From the NCBI GenBank assembly GCA_947632515.1, contig CANRPO010000004.1:62001-126000 (forward strand): a stretch of 64,000 bases of DNA, written 5' to 3'. The DNA comes from an uncultured Lachnospiraceae bacterium. Its GTDB lineage: Bacteria > Bacillota > Clostridia > Lachnospirales > Lachnospiraceae. Numbering within the stretch: the stretch's first letter is position 1; each line of letters opens with the position of its first letter. The translations under genes and the position numbers were made by a program. Below the pieces are notes generated by a model. That model was given only the letters and a program-made list of their open reading frames with translations. It searched no databases and was not told the DNA's origin. This document shows, in pieces, positions 49,671-59,536 of the stretch.

Positions 49671-51155
49671 TTACGCGAAGGGATTCTCCGTCGGATACGG
49701 TATGTTCTTAGGCTGATTGTAGCCGATCTCGCTCACATCCACGCCGATATACTTGAATACCTCATAGAGTGCCTTGCCGTGATGCCCGAACGCAACCGCC
49801 CCGTGGTGCGGATAGTTCTTCTCGATCAGCACATGGCGGTAGAATCTTCCCATCTCGTGGATCGCGAATACGCCGATACCGCCGAAGGACTTGGTCGCCA
49901 CGGGCAGAACCTCGCCCTCCGCCACATAGGCGCGCAGAATATTGTCGGCCGTGCTCTGCAGGCGGTAGAAGGTGATGTCTCCGGGAACAATATCCCCTTC
50001 CAGCGTACCCTGGGTCACTTCCTCGGGCAGCGTTCTCGCCATGATCATCTGGTACTCCATGCTGCACTTGGACAGTTTCTTGGAGCAGGTATTGCCGCAG
50101 TGGAATCCCATAAAGGTATCTGTAAACTTATAGTCGAATTTGCCCTCGATGGACTCCTTGTACATATCCTTAGGCACGGAATTGTTGATGTCGAGCAAGG
50201 TCACGATGTCGTCGCTGACCGCCTCGCCGATAAACTCGCTCAGGCAGCCGTAAATATCCACTTCGCAGGATACGGGGATGCCTCTGCCCGTCAGACGGCT
50301 GTTGACGTAACAGGGCACAAAGCCGAACTGGGTCTGGAACGCGGGCCAGCACTTGCCTGCGATCGCCACATACTCGCGGTAGCCTTTATGCTCCTCGATC
50401 CAATCCAGAAGTGTCAGTTCGTACTGCGCCAGTTTCGGCAGGATCGTCGGCTTATTGTTGCCTGCGCCGAGCTCCGCTTCCATATCCTTGACCACGTCGG
50501 GAATCCGGGGATCGTCCGCATGCTTGTTGAACGCCTCGAACAGATCCAACTCGGAGTTCTCCTCGATCTCCACGCCCAGATTGTAGAGCTGTTTGATCGG
50601 CGCGTTGCAGGCTAAGAAGTTGAGCGGACGAGGGCCGAAGGAGATGATCTTCAGACCGGACAGCGCCGCAACCGCACGCGCAATCGGAATAAACTCATGA
50701 ATCATATCCGCACAGTCTTCCGCGTCTCCCACCGGATATTCCGGGATATACGCCTTGACATTGCGCAGTTTCAGGTTGTAGCTTGCATTCAGCATACCGC
50801 AGTATGCGTCGCCGCGTCCCTGGATCAGATCGCCTTGGGACTCCTCCGCCGCGGCAACGAACATCTTCGGGCCTTCAAAATGCTTGGCGAGCAGTGTCTC
50901 GGAAATCTCCGGGCCGAAGTTGCCCAGATATACGCACAGTGCATTACAGCCGTTATCTTTAATATCCTTGAGCGCATTCACCATATCGATCTCGCTCTCG
51001 ATAATGCAGACCGGACACTCATAAATGTCCGCGGCGTCATACTTTGCCTTATACGCCTCCACCAGGGCTTTTCTTCTGTTGACCGCAAGAGACGCCGGGA
51101 AACAGTCGCGGCTCACGGCAACGATGCCGATTTTTACTTTGGGTAAATTGTTCAT
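49671..51155 (-). CDS. L-fucose/L-arabinose isomerase family protein
   Basis: A 494-residue sugar isomerase-fold protein. The N-terminal Rossmann-like domains (KIGIVAVSRDCFPASLAVNRRK) and the metal-site region (about 290-400: GFVPCYVNSRLTGRGIPVSCEVDIYGCLSE; HCGNTCSKKL) and C-terminal HHGAVAFGHHGKAL fit the FucI/AraA superfamily. Next to it are DUF4867 and a xylulokinase, so it probably isomerises an aldopentose or deoxyhexose to a ketose that the kinase phosphorylates. The specific sugar cannot be read from sequence. It is the last gene of the operon. Confidence 0.85.
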   Translation of the reverse strand: MNNLPKVKIGIVAVSRDCFPASLAVNRRKALVEAYKAKYDAADIYECPVCIIESEIDMVNALKDIKDNGCNALCVYLGNFGPEISETLLAKHFEGPKMFVAAAEESQGDLIQGRGDAYCGMLNASYNLKLRNVKAYIPEYPVGDAEDCADMIHEFIPIARAVAALSGLKIISFGPRPLNFLACNAPIKQLYNLGVEIEENSELDLFEAFNKHADDPRIPDVVKDMEAELGAGNNKPTILPKLAQYELTLLDWIEEHKGYREYVAIAGKCWPAFQTQFGFVPCYVNSRLTGRGIPVSCEVDIYGCLSEFIGEAVSDDIVTLLDINNSVPKDMYKESIEGKFDYKFTDTFMGFHCGNTCSKKLSKCSMEYQMIMARTLPEEVTQGTLEGDIVPGDITFYRLQSTADNILRAYVAEGEVLPVATKSFGGIGVFAIHEMGRFYRHVLIEKNYPHHGAVAFGHHGKALYEVFKYIGVDVSEIGYNQPKNIPYPTENPFA

Positions 51156-51212
51156 AGTACTTACATCCTCCTTAATTGATAATATATAACCGGCGCGCCG
51201 GTATTATTTCCT

Positions 51213-51836
51213 CTACTCTCTAATGTCCAGGTTCCTGCCGATCAGTCCGATATGCGCTCCCTCGTCAAGACCGCCCTCCGCGTGGCCGATCAGCCATTTG
51301 TTCTGCGCGGCGATCAGCGCGTCTTCCCAACCGCTGTGCTCCTCCTGCAACGGGTAATTGGTTCCTGCGGGAAGGACGATCCCCACCTTGAACCCGCCCT
51401 CGTTCGCGCTGCACGGCGCATAGTGCAAGGTCGTAGCGTAGAGCTCCACGGCAGTCCCCTCAGGTATGAGAAACGCCTCCATCTTGGACGTGTCGTAAGT
51501 GAAATCTTCCGTGATGTCCTGCTGCATGCCGACGATCAGCACCGCGTCCGTCGCCGCCACATTGATCTCGGAACTTCTGTGATACTCGATCGCGTTGAGT
51601 TTATAATTGTGCCCGTTGCAGTAGCCGACCTCGATGGGCAGTTCCCCGTAGGTCTGCCTCTGCAGCTCCTTCGCGGCCTCCGTGGCCTCCAGCGCAGCGA
51701 TCGACGGCTCATAAGCCACGCCCTCCGGCAGCGGCGTCTCGCGTTTTATCGCCTCTACCAGATCGCTGAAATCAATGCCCTGAACGATCCTGCCATACTT
51801 GCCAAACGCAGGATCGGTAATCTTCTTAATCTCCAT
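51213..51836 (-). CDS. DUF4867 family protein
   Basis: A 207-residue cupin-like protein (ELPIEVGYCNGHNYKLNAIEYHRSSEINVAATDAVL; EAFLIPEGTAVELYATTLHYAPC). The His/Glu pattern in EYHRSSEIN and LHYAPCSANEGGF could bind a metal, as in ureidoglycolate-lyase-like or sugar-epimerase cupins. It is placed between the isomerase and xylulokinase genes, so it likely acts on the same sugar, perhaps as mutarotase or sugar isomerase. The start at 51836 follows GAGAGGAGTGTGG. Confidence 0.8.
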   Translation of the reverse strand: MEIKKITDPAFGKYGRIVQGIDFSDLVEAIKRETPLPEGVAYEPSIAALEATEAAKELQRQTYGELPIEVGYCNGHNYKLNAIEYHRSSEINVAATDAVLIVGMQQDITEDFTYDTSKMEAFLIPEGTAVELYATTLHYAPCSANEGGFKVGIVLPAGTNYPLQEEHSGWEDALIAAQNKWLIGHAEGGLDEGAHIGLIGRNLDIRE

Positions 51837-51866
51837 GATACCACACTCCTCTCTCACCGGAACCCC

Positions 51867-53345
51867 TTATGGTTGGATCTTGCCAAACAGTTCCCTGCAT
51901 GCCGGATAGATCTGCCGAAACTGCCGGTAGCGCGCCTCGTACTTCCTGACGAGCGCCTCGTCCGGCTCTACCGTGTCCACGATCTTCACGATCTTAGAGG
52001 CCGCCTCTTTCACATCCGCATACTCCCCGCAGGCCACCGCCGCCAGCATCGCGCCGCCCATGGCCGGGCCCTCCTCGCTCTCGATCACGTCCACTTTCAG
52101 GTTCATGATATTCGCGATCATCTTTTTCCACAGAGGACTCTTGGCGCCGCCGCCGCAGATCTTCGTCCGCTCGATCCTGATGCCGAGGGACTTGGCCACC
52201 TCCAGCGAATCGCGGAGCGCGAAAGCAACACCCTCCAACACCGCCTGCGTCATATCCGCCCGCGTAGTGTCCATGGTCATGCCGATAAAGGTTCCTCTCG
52301 CATTCGGATCATTGTGCGGGGAGCGCTCCCCCATCAGATAGGGCAGGAAATACACATGGTTTTCCCCCAGCTTATCGTCTGTGATCTCTCTTTGCTGCGC
52401 CGCATAATCCGTCGTGCCGATGATCTCGTCCATCCACCACTTGTTGCAGGAGGCCGCGCTCAGCATACAGCCCATCAGATGATAGTGTCCGTCCGCATGG
52501 GCGAAAGCGTGCAGAGCGTTATTGCTGTCCACGCCGAACTTCTCAGAGGAGATAAAAATAGTCCCGCTGGTGCCAAGGGAGATATTGCACATGCCGTCTC
52601 CCACCGTTCCGGTTCCCACAGCCGCCGCCGCGTTGTCGCCGCCGCCCGCCGCCACTTTGACCGTCGCGGGTATGCCGAGCTGCTCCGCGATCTGCGGCAG
52701 CACCTTTCCCACCGTCTCGTAACTCTCGTACACTCTGGCGAGCTGCTCTTCCCTCACACCGCAGATATCGCACATCTCTTTGGACCAGCGGCGGTTTTTG
52801 ACGTCAAAGAGCAGCATGCCCGAGGCGTCGGACACATCCGTGCAGTGCACGCCCGTCAGCCTGTAGGCGAGATAGTCCTTCGGCAGCATGATCTTCTTAA
52901 TCCTTGCGAAATTCTCCGGCTCGTTGTTCTTCACCCAGAGTACCTTCGGCGCTGTGAATCCCGTAAAGGAAATGTTGGCCGTATAGGCGGAGAGTTTATC
53001 TTTCCCGATCACGTTATTCAGATAATCGCACTCTTTCGCCGTTCTCCCGTCGTTCCACAAAATAGCGGGTCTGATCACCTCGTCGTTCTCGTCCAGGATC
53101 ACGAGCCCGTGCATCTGTCCGCCAAAACTGATCCCCGCGATCTCGCTCTTGTCCACATCTGCGATCAGTTCCTTAATTCCCGCCATGCTCTGCGCAAACC
53201 AGTCCTCCGGATTCTGTTCCGACCAGCCCGGATGCGGAAAAAAGATCGGATATTCCTTCGATACAATATTTACGATCCTGCCGTTTCCTTCCATCAAGAG
53301 AAGTTTTACGGCGCTTGTCCCTAAATCGACACCAATATACAGCAT
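51867..53345 (-). CDS. xylB: FGGY-family carbohydrate kinase, xylulokinase type
   Basis: A 492-residue kinase. The phosphate-binding motif DLGTSAVKLLLME is at the N-terminus; AGISFGGQMHGLVILDEND and ILWNDGRTAKEC are xylulokinase signatures. VAAGGGDNAAAAVGTGTV (about residue 240) carries the catalytic Asp; GGGAKSPLWKKMIANIMN is near 395. It should phosphorylate D-xylulose or a related ketose. The true start is the ATG at 53345 with GACAGGAGGGATAAG; the long open frame upstream is not coding. It probably forms one operon with DUF4867 (30-base gap) and the isomerase. Confidence 0.92.
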   Translation of the reverse strand: MLYIGVDLGTSAVKLLLMEGNGRIVNIVSKEYPIFFPHPGWSEQNPEDWFAQSMAGIKELIADVDKSEIAGISFGGQMHGLVILDENDEVIRPAILWNDGRTAKECDYLNNVIGKDKLSAYTANISFTGFTAPKVLWVKNNEPENFARIKKIMLPKDYLAYRLTGVHCTDVSDASGMLLFDVKNRRWSKEMCDICGVREEQLARVYESYETVGKVLPQIAEQLGIPATVKVAAGGGDNAAAAVGTGTVGDGMCNISLGTSGTIFISSEKFGVDSNNALHAFAHADGHYHLMGCMLSAASCNKWWMDEIIGTTDYAAQQREITDDKLGENHVYFLPYLMGERSPHNDPNARGTFIGMTMDTTRADMTQAVLEGVAFALRDSLEVAKSLGIRIERTKICGGGAKSPLWKKMIANIMNLKVDVIESEEGPAMGGAMLAAVACGEYADVKEAASKIVKIVDTVEPDEALVRKYEARYRQFRQIYPACRELFGKIQP

Positions 53346-53431
53346 CTTATCCCTCCTGTCATCATAGATCTGTCTTACGGCAGCAGAAAGCTCCTTGCAT
53401 CCGCCGCCTCCCGGCACGGCGTTCCCCCGGC

Positions 53432-55120
53432 TCACTGCAGAGCCGCAGGCTGCAGAAACTGCTCCTCGAACTGCCCCGCAGGCGAAGGTTTCCCGAAGTA
53501 GTAGCCCTGTATCATGTCCGGGTTCGCCTGCATGATTTTGTCCAGCTCCTCTTCCTTCTCGATCCCTTCCATACAAACCGTAGCGCCAAGGCTGTGCACC
53601 ATATCTATAATATGTGTAATGATATTGTAATCATGCTCGTTTTTAAGCGCCTGTACGACAAAACTCCTGTCGATCTTGACCGTTGTCGCCTGAATCTCCT
53701 GCAGATAGCGCATGTTGGAGTAGCCCGTCCCGAAATCATCCAACGCTATATCGAAATCCATCTTTTTCAGATCGCGGAACAGTTCTTTGATTCTGCCGTC
53801 CGTCTCTATGTAACCGCTCTCGGTCAACTCCAGCAATAAGCTTTTCGCCGGAACCCCGACCTCCCCGATACATCTGTCCACATCCTTGATCAGGTCGCTC
53901 TTGTGCACCTGCACATACGACAGATTCACATTGATATGAAAATCCGGAATGACCTCCCGCCATTTCTTACACATCCGGGCGGCCTCCCACAGCACATATC
54001 TTCCCACCGGAATGATCAGTCCGCTCTCCTCCAAAATCGGAATGAACACCCCCGGCGATACGCTGCCGTACTTATCGCATCTCCACCGAAGGAGCGCCTC
54101 GGCGCCGATCATCCGATAGTCCCGCACCGACACGATGGGCTGATAATACACCTCAAACCCCTGAAAATTATCGTTGATGTCCCGGCGCATCAGCTTGCGG
54201 ATGTCCAGCCTCTTCAAATATTCGTCGTATGCGCTCCTGTCAAACAGCGCCATCTGGTTCTTGCCGTTTCGCTTCGCCTCATTCAAGGCAAACTCCGTCA
54301 GCCTTTGCACCATGTTGGCATCCCCGCCTCGGAAATCGTCCTGCAGGACGCCCGCAGATATTGTGTAGAAACAGCTGTATTCCTTCTCGCGCACCGTATC
54401 GGCAACCTTCGCCCTGATCTCGTTATAAACCTCTGCCGCTGTCCTGTCGGAGCCGGGCACGGCATCCATCACCATGAACTCGTCCGACATCAGACGGTAC
54501 ACATCCACCTTCGGATCCACCGTTGACACAATACAGTCCGCCAGTTCCCGCAATACGTTGTCGCCGGCCTCCACTCCCTCTTTCTCGTTAATCTCCTTGA
54601 AATTGTCGATACCGATCCGCATGAAATAGTTGATTGCCTGCGGCCTGTCGCGCAACAGCTCCTCCGCATTGTACTGAAATCTTGTCCCTCTGCGAAGACC
54701 TGTGATATTATCCGCCGGCGCCTCCCGGCCCAGCTCCTTCACTCTGCCGACCAACAGCTTGTGTCCGTCCTTCCCTATGATCACCGTGCCCTTACACTCG
54801 ATCCAGACGATCTTGTGATCCACGTCGAACCAGCGGTATTCCAAGCTGTGTATTGCCTGTTCGCCCGAGATACATCTGCGAATGTCCGTCTCCAGCTTAG
54901 GAAAGTCATTGGGATAGACAATTTCCCGCAAAAGCGGTTTCACATGCTCTGTCACCGTGTTTCCGAAAGGAAAACGCGCAAGCATTTTTCGTGTCGTTAT
55001 GTATGTGTCCGTGTCCAGATCCATAATATAAAAATAGGCGTCGATAGACCTCTGAAGAACCTCGATCACCGCGATCATTTGATCGATAGACATATTCTGC
55101 ATTGCCGCTATGTATTCCAT
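53432..55120 (-). CDS. c-di-GMP phosphodiesterase: PAS, degenerate GGDEF and EAL domains
   Basis: A 562-residue signalling protein. The N-terminal PAS-like domain (about 15-130) is followed by a GGDEF domain (about 145-280) whose motif reads LMSDEF instead of GGDEF, so it is probably not a cyclase. The EAL domain (about 300-545) looks active: GAEALLRW, NVNLSYVQ, LELTESGYI, DDFGTGYSN, KIDRSFV, EGIEKEEEL and QGYYFGKP are all present. It should hydrolyse c-di-GMP. It lies between the xylulokinase and GH3 genes, same strand, so it may be tuned with the sugar system or simply be a neighbour. Confidence 0.92.
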   Translation of the reverse strand: MEYIAAMQNMSIDQMIAVIEVLQRSIDAYFYIMDLDTDTYITTRKMLARFPFGNTVTEHVKPLLREIVYPNDFPKLETDIRRCISGEQAIHSLEYRWFDVDHKIVWIECKGTVIIGKDGHKLLVGRVKELGREAPADNITGLRRGTRFQYNAEELLRDRPQAINYFMRIGIDNFKEINEKEGVEAGDNVLRELADCIVSTVDPKVDVYRLMSDEFMVMDAVPGSDRTAAEVYNEIRAKVADTVREKEYSCFYTISAGVLQDDFRGGDANMVQRLTEFALNEAKRNGKNQMALFDRSAYDEYLKRLDIRKLMRRDINDNFQGFEVYYQPIVSVRDYRMIGAEALLRWRCDKYGSVSPGVFIPILEESGLIIPVGRYVLWEAARMCKKWREVIPDFHINVNLSYVQVHKSDLIKDVDRCIGEVGVPAKSLLLELTESGYIETDGRIKELFRDLKKMDFDIALDDFGTGYSNMRYLQEIQATTVKIDRSFVVQALKNEHDYNIITHIIDMVHSLGATVCMEGIEKEEELDKIMQANPDMIQGYYFGKPSPAGQFEEQFLQPAALQ

Positions 55121-55293
55121 ACTGCCAGACCCTCTTTCAAACCGCTGCGCGCCGGAACGCCTCGATATTTCGGCGCGCGGCGCCGCCACTCCCCAACTAT
55201 TCTCATTATACGCATATCGCTTGGCACTGTCAATCAAGCTTTGTCAAATCTGCCTATGATCCATATTAAATTTTTAAGAAAATTATATAAAAT

Positions 55294-55311
55294 ACACGAA
55301 ACTTTTCGTGT
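55294..55311 (-). terminator. terminator after the GH3 gene
   Basis: ACACGAAA and TTTCGTGT form an 8-bp stem; the minus strand continues ATTTTATATAATTTT. It is 13 bases downstream of the GH3 stop and separates it from the EAL gene. Confidence 0.75.
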
Positions 55312-55323
55312 GATGCATACGCG

Positions 55324-57477
55324 TCAGCACTCCATACAGCTTTTGCAGATAACGGTAAATTCCGTCGGTTTCTTCCCGGTCAGGGCTTGCGTGCGTCCGT
55401 CCGGCTGAGCGGTTCCCACATAGACGCGGTACTCGCCCGGCTCTACCCTGCGCGCGCCGTGTTCGTCACAGAGGGAAAAAGCCTGTACGCCCAGCTCCAG
55501 CGTGACTTCCTGTTCCTCCCCGGGAGCCAGCCGCACCTTTTTCAGCCCCTTCAGCTGCGCGTTCGGCGTATTCGGCCTCTCGGCCTTGACGTATATCTGG
55601 ATTGTCTCGGCGGCGGCCATATTTCCCGTATTTTTGATCCGGCAGCTGACTGTCAGCCCCTCCCGCGTGATCTCCCGCGCGGACACTTTCTCACCCGAAA
55701 CGGCAAAAGAAGAATAGCTGAGCCCGTACCCGAAGGGATAGAGCGGCTCGCCCTTCATATAGCGGTAAGTGCGGTTCTGCATGGAATAATCGGTAAACGC
55801 AGGCAGTTCCTCCGTGCCCCGGTAAAAAGTCACCGGCAGCTTGCCTTCCGGGGAGCGTTCGCCGAAAAGCGTCTCGGCCACGGCCCTTCCTCCCTGCCCG
55901 CCCGGATACCACGCCTGCAGGATCGCGGGAACGTGTTCCTGCGCATAGTTGACCGCCAGCGCGCTCCCGGACATCAGCACCAGAACGACGGGTTTTCCGC
56001 TCTCACAGACCGTTTTCAGAAGTTTCTCCTGAAGACCCGGCAGATTCAGATCCGGCTTATCCCCGCTGGCAAATTCGTTGCCCTCGTCTCCCTCTTCGCC
56101 CTCCAGTCCGGCGTCAAGCCCCAGACAGACGATCACCGCGTCGCTGGCCTTACAGATCGCTTTCACCTCCGAGATACGGTCGTTGGGTCTTCCCAGTGCG
56201 CTGACCCTGTCCTTATATAAATGACACCCCTCGGAAAACATGACGCGCACTTCGTCTTTCAGATAATCCTGGAGCCCCTCAAGCACGGTGACATAGCGGG
56301 ATGCCGTTCCCTCATAGTTTCCCGTCAGCGCTTTGCGGTTGTTGGCATTTGGCCCGATCACGCCCACTGTCTTAAGTTTCTTTTTGTCGAGGGGCAAAAG
56401 CCCGTTCTCGTTCTTTAGGAGCACCAGCGTCCTTCCCGCCACCTCCAGATTGAGCGCCCGCATCTTCGCGCTGTCCACTTCCTCATAAGGAATCTTGCTG
56501 TAAGACACCTGATCCGCCTCGTCGAACATCCCCAGTTTCATCCGCGTAGTAAACAGTCTCTCGCAGGCCCGCGTGATCTTTTCCTCCGAGATCAGCCCCT
56601 CCTGCACCGCCTGTGTCAGATAGAGGAAGAGATTGCCGCAGTTGACGTCGCAGCCGTTCTCCACCGCCAGCGCTACGGATTCCACTCCGCTTGCCGTCAC
56701 ATGATGCCCCATATGGAAATCCTTGATCGCCCAGCAGTCGGATACCACGTGTCCTTTGAACCCCCACTGTCCGCGCAGGATGTCATGCAGCAGCGTTCTG
56801 CTGCCGCAGCACGGTTCTCCGTTCACGCGGTTGTACGCGCCCATCACCGCCTCCACGCCGGCCTCCTGCACAAGCGCCTGAAACGCCGGCAGATAGGTCT
56901 CGTACAGATCCTGATCGCTCACCTTTGCGTTAAATTCATGCCGCAGCTCCTCCGGCCCGGAATGCACCGCAAAGTGCTTGGCGCACGCCGCGACCTTCAT
57001 ATACTTCTCGTCGTCGCCCTGCAGCCCTTCCACAAAACGCACGCCCAGACGGCCGGTCAGATAAGGATCCTCCCCGTATGTCTCATGGCCTCTGCCCCAT
57101 CTCGGATCCCGGAAGATATTGACGTTGGGCGCCCACATGGTGAGTCCCTTATAAATGTCGCTGTCCCCGGACTCCTGCTGCGCGTTGAACTTGGCCCGCG
57201 CCTCCGTGGCGATGGCGTCGCCGACCTCCCGCATCATCTCCTCGTCAAAAGCGGCCGCCATACCGATCGCCTGCGGGAACATCGTCGCGACGCCCGCTCT
57301 GGCCACGCCATGCAGAGCCTCGTTCCACCAGTTGTACGCCGGAACATGCAGTCTCTCGATCGCCGGGGCATTGTGCACCATCTGGAACACCTTCTCCTCC
57401 AGCGTCATCTGCGCCACCAGCTCTTTGGCTCTTTCCTCATACTTGGATAATTGATCCCGATTCTCTCTCAGCAGCAT
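55324..57477 (-). CDS. glycoside hydrolase family 3 (beta-glucosidase/beta-xylosidase)
   Basis: A 717-residue cytoplasmic GH3 with the N-terminal barrel (about 1-310), alpha/beta sandwich (about 340-560) and Fn3-like C-terminal domain (about 620-700). The nucleophile Asp is in HVVSDCWAI (about 250). The subsite motif VPAYNWWNEALHGVARAG near 46-63 is common in beta-xylosidases and in arabinofuranosidase-type GH3s, matching a pentose locus with xylulokinase. No signal peptide, so it acts on imported oligosaccharides. The start follows AAGGAGTAGGT. Confidence 0.9.
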   Translation of the reverse strand: MLLRENRDQLSKYEERAKELVAQMTLEEKVFQMVHNAPAIERLHVPAYNWWNEALHGVARAGVATMFPQAIGMAAAFDEEMMREVGDAIATEARAKFNAQQESGDSDIYKGLTMWAPNVNIFRDPRWGRGHETYGEDPYLTGRLGVRFVEGLQGDDEKYMKVAACAKHFAVHSGPEELRHEFNAKVSDQDLYETYLPAFQALVQEAGVEAVMGAYNRVNGEPCCGSRTLLHDILRGQWGFKGHVVSDCWAIKDFHMGHHVTASGVESVALAVENGCDVNCGNLFLYLTQAVQEGLISEEKITRACERLFTTRMKLGMFDEADQVSYSKIPYEEVDSAKMRALNLEVAGRTLVLLKNENGLLPLDKKKLKTVGVIGPNANNRKALTGNYEGTASRYVTVLEGLQDYLKDEVRVMFSEGCHLYKDRVSALGRPNDRISEVKAICKASDAVIVCLGLDAGLEGEEGDEGNEFASGDKPDLNLPGLQEKLLKTVCESGKPVVLVLMSGSALAVNYAQEHVPAILQAWYPGGQGGRAVAETLFGERSPEGKLPVTFYRGTEELPAFTDYSMQNRTYRYMKGEPLYPFGYGLSYSSFAVSGEKVSAREITREGLTVSCRIKNTGNMAAAETIQIYVKAERPNTPNAQLKGLKKVRLAPGEEQEVTLELGVQAFSLCDEHGARRVEPGEYRVYVGTAQPDGRTQALTGKKPTEFTVICKSCMEC

Positions 57478-57551
57478 ACCTACTCCTTTCTTTCCGCCTG
57501 CGCCGCACTATATCGGCTGCCGGGCGCGGCTCTCCGGCCGCGCCCGCAGAC

Positions 57552-58394
57552 TTATCCTTTCACTCCGCCCAGCGCAACGCCGGCGATAATATACTTAGAC
57601 AGCATAAAATATACAATGAACAGCGGCAGCACAGTGAGCGTCAGCCCCATGTAGATCGCGCCGTATTCCGTCTTATAAATGTCGCCCTTCAGAAGGCTGA
57701 CCATGATCGGCATCGTATACTTCTCCTGTCTTGTCAGCAGGATCAACGGCAGGAACAGATTGTTCCACGAGTTGACGAAGGAGAAGATCGCCTGTGTCGC
57801 GATGGCCGGTTTCATGATCGGCAGCACAATATGATTAAAGGTGTACCACTCCTTGGAGCCGTCGATCCTCGCCGAATTGATAATGTCAAGCGGCAGCGTC
57901 GCGAGCATATACTGGCGCATGAAGAACACCATGGTCGGCGCGGCGATCGACGGCAGGATCAGCGCCAGGAAGTTATTCGTCATATGTATCTGATAGATAA
58001 ATTGATAGAATCCGATGCTCACCACCTGGGAAGGGATCATCATGATCGCCATGATAAAGGTGAAAAACGGCTGCCGCAGCCTCCAGCTGTAAACGACCAG
58101 CGCAAAGGCCGTCATCGTGGAGAAATAGACGGCGCACGCCGTGGAACCTACGGAGATGATCATGGAATTTAAGAATCCCCTCATCGGATTAAAGCTCTTG
58201 CCCGTCAGGATCTGAAAATTGCTCAGAAGATGCGTGGACGGCAGAAACGAGATCGCGTGCTGCTGGATCTCAGTTGTGCTCCTCGTCGCGTTCACGACCA
58301 TGATCAAAAACGGCATGATGCTGAGCACCGTCAGCAGAATACAGACTGCGTATACAAATATCAAAAATCCGCGGGACACATTCATTTTTTTCAT
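57552..58394 (-). CDS. carbohydrate ABC transporter permease (MalG-like)
   Basis: A 280-residue CUT1-type permease with six membrane segments. The EAA loop is DIINSARIDGSKEWYTFNHIVLPIMKPA (about residues 175-202), which contacts the ATPase. It ends KYIIAGVALGGVKG, typical of MalG homologs. It overlaps the other permease by four bases. No ATPase gene is in the window, so it probably uses a shared MsmK-type ATPase. Confidence 0.92.
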   Translation of the reverse strand: MKKMNVSRGFLIFVYAVCILLTVLSIMPFLIMVVNATRSTTEIQQHAISFLPSTHLLSNFQILTGKSFNPMRGFLNSMIISVGSTACAVYFSTMTAFALVVYSWRLRQPFFTFIMAIMMIPSQVVSIGFYQFIYQIHMTNNFLALILPSIAAPTMVFFMRQYMLATLPLDIINSARIDGSKEWYTFNHIVLPIMKPAIATQAIFSFVNSWNNLFLPLILLTRQEKYTMPIMVSLLKGDIYKTEYGAIYMGLTLTVLPLFIVYFMLSKYIIAGVALGGVKG

Positions 58395-59377
58395 CGACCG
58401 TTCCCCCTTTCCGCCTTGCGGGCCCTTTTCATCTCTTTCTCCACTCTCTTCATCTGCCTGCGCTCCGCCACCTCAGACTGATCCCGCATCAGGAAGAAGA
58501 CGATTGCGGAAAGGACCGCGATAATGACGAACATGATCATGCTCGCCGCCGACGCGCGGTTGTACATATAGCTGCCCTCGAACGCCTGATTGTAGATGAA
58601 GACGCTGGTCGTCAGGGTCGCGTTGTTCGGGCCGCTCTTGTTCACCAGCAGCTTCGGGATATCGAACATCTGCAGTCCGCCGATCAGGCTGGTCACCAGC
58701 GTATAGATCAGGATCGTCCGCAGATTCGGAAGAGTGATATAGACAAACTTCTGCCATCCGCTGGCGCCGTCGATCTCCGCCGCCTCGAACCACTCCGGGC
58801 TCATGCCCAGAATGCCGGAGATCAGCACGATCATCGTGTAGCCGTACCACATCCAGAACTGGATAAACGCCACGACGCCTCTGGCCCACCACTTGTTCCG
58901 CATAAATTCATAGGGCACGTCGGAAATCCCAAGCCTCGTCACCAGATCGTTCATCGGTCCCATGGGATAGCCGAACAGCGCCCCGAACAGGATCGCCACA
59001 GTGGCGGCCGTAATGATGTTCGGCATGTAGAATACCACCTTGAAAAAGCCCTGTCCCTTCACCTTGAACAGCGTGCCCGAAAACCACGCCGCCAGGACGA
59101 GCGCCAACAGAATCTGGGGCAGGAAGTTCATCCCCCACATCAGGAACGTATTGCCCAGCGCGGTCTGGAAGGTCGGCGCCGACAGGATCTGCTGGAAATT
59201 CCGGAACGGATTTTCCAGAAAATGGAACTTGGTCATACCGATACCCTTGAGGTCCGTAAAGCCAATGACGACAGTATAGATGACCGGGTACAGAGTAAAA
59301 ATGCAAAATGTCACAACAAAAGGAATACTGAACAGATAGCCGTACTTGGCATACGACAGTTTATGCTTTTTCTTCAT
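58391..59377 (-). CDS. carbohydrate ABC transporter permease (MalF-like)
   Basis: A 328-residue CUT1 permease. Membrane segments include residues about 12-35, 75-100, 115-140, 165-190, 215-240 and 270-290. The EAA motif is EWFEAAEIDGASGWQKFVYITLPNL. The C-terminal tail is very basic (RRQMKRVEKEMKRARKAERG). Start ATG with GGAGGTTAC. Forms a heterodimer channel with the MalG-like subunit. Confidence 0.92.
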   Translation of the reverse strand: MKKKHKLSYAKYGYLFSIPFVVTFCIFTLYPVIYTVVIGFTDLKGIGMTKFHFLENPFRNFQQILSAPTFQTALGNTFLMWGMNFLPQILLALVLAAWFSGTLFKVKGQGFFKVVFYMPNIITAATVAILFGALFGYPMGPMNDLVTRLGISDVPYEFMRNKWWARGVVAFIQFWMWYGYTMIVLISGILGMSPEWFEAAEIDGASGWQKFVYITLPNLRTILIYTLVTSLIGGLQMFDIPKLLVNKSGPNNATLTTSVFIYNQAFEGSYMYNRASAASMIMFVIIAVLSAIVFFLMRDQSEVAERRQMKRVEKEMKRARKAERGNGR

Positions 59378-59491
59378 GTAACCTCCATTCCGGAGCGTTT
59401 ACGCGATATGGCGGCGCGAATCTCAGATCCGCCTCCGGCATCGGGGATATTTGTGACGCTCCGGCGCAAATATCCGTTTGATAGAGAGGAA

Positions 59492-59517
59492 AAGGGGGAT
59501 AGCTCGCCATCCCCCTT
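59492..59517 (-). terminator. intercistronic hairpin between binding protein and permeases
   Basis: AAGGGGGAT and ATCCCCCTT around AGCTCGCC; the minus strand then reads TTCCTC. It lies between the binding-protein stop and the permease start and would leave more binding protein than permease, a common pattern in ABC importers. Confidence 0.7.
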
Positions 59518-59536
59518 CGCCTGTCATGATCAATAT

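Noticed and set aside
51252-53324. 690-codon plus-strand frame opposite xylulokinase and DUF4867
   Set aside because: Longest shadow in the window, but the minus strand has two clear genes with ribosome sites.
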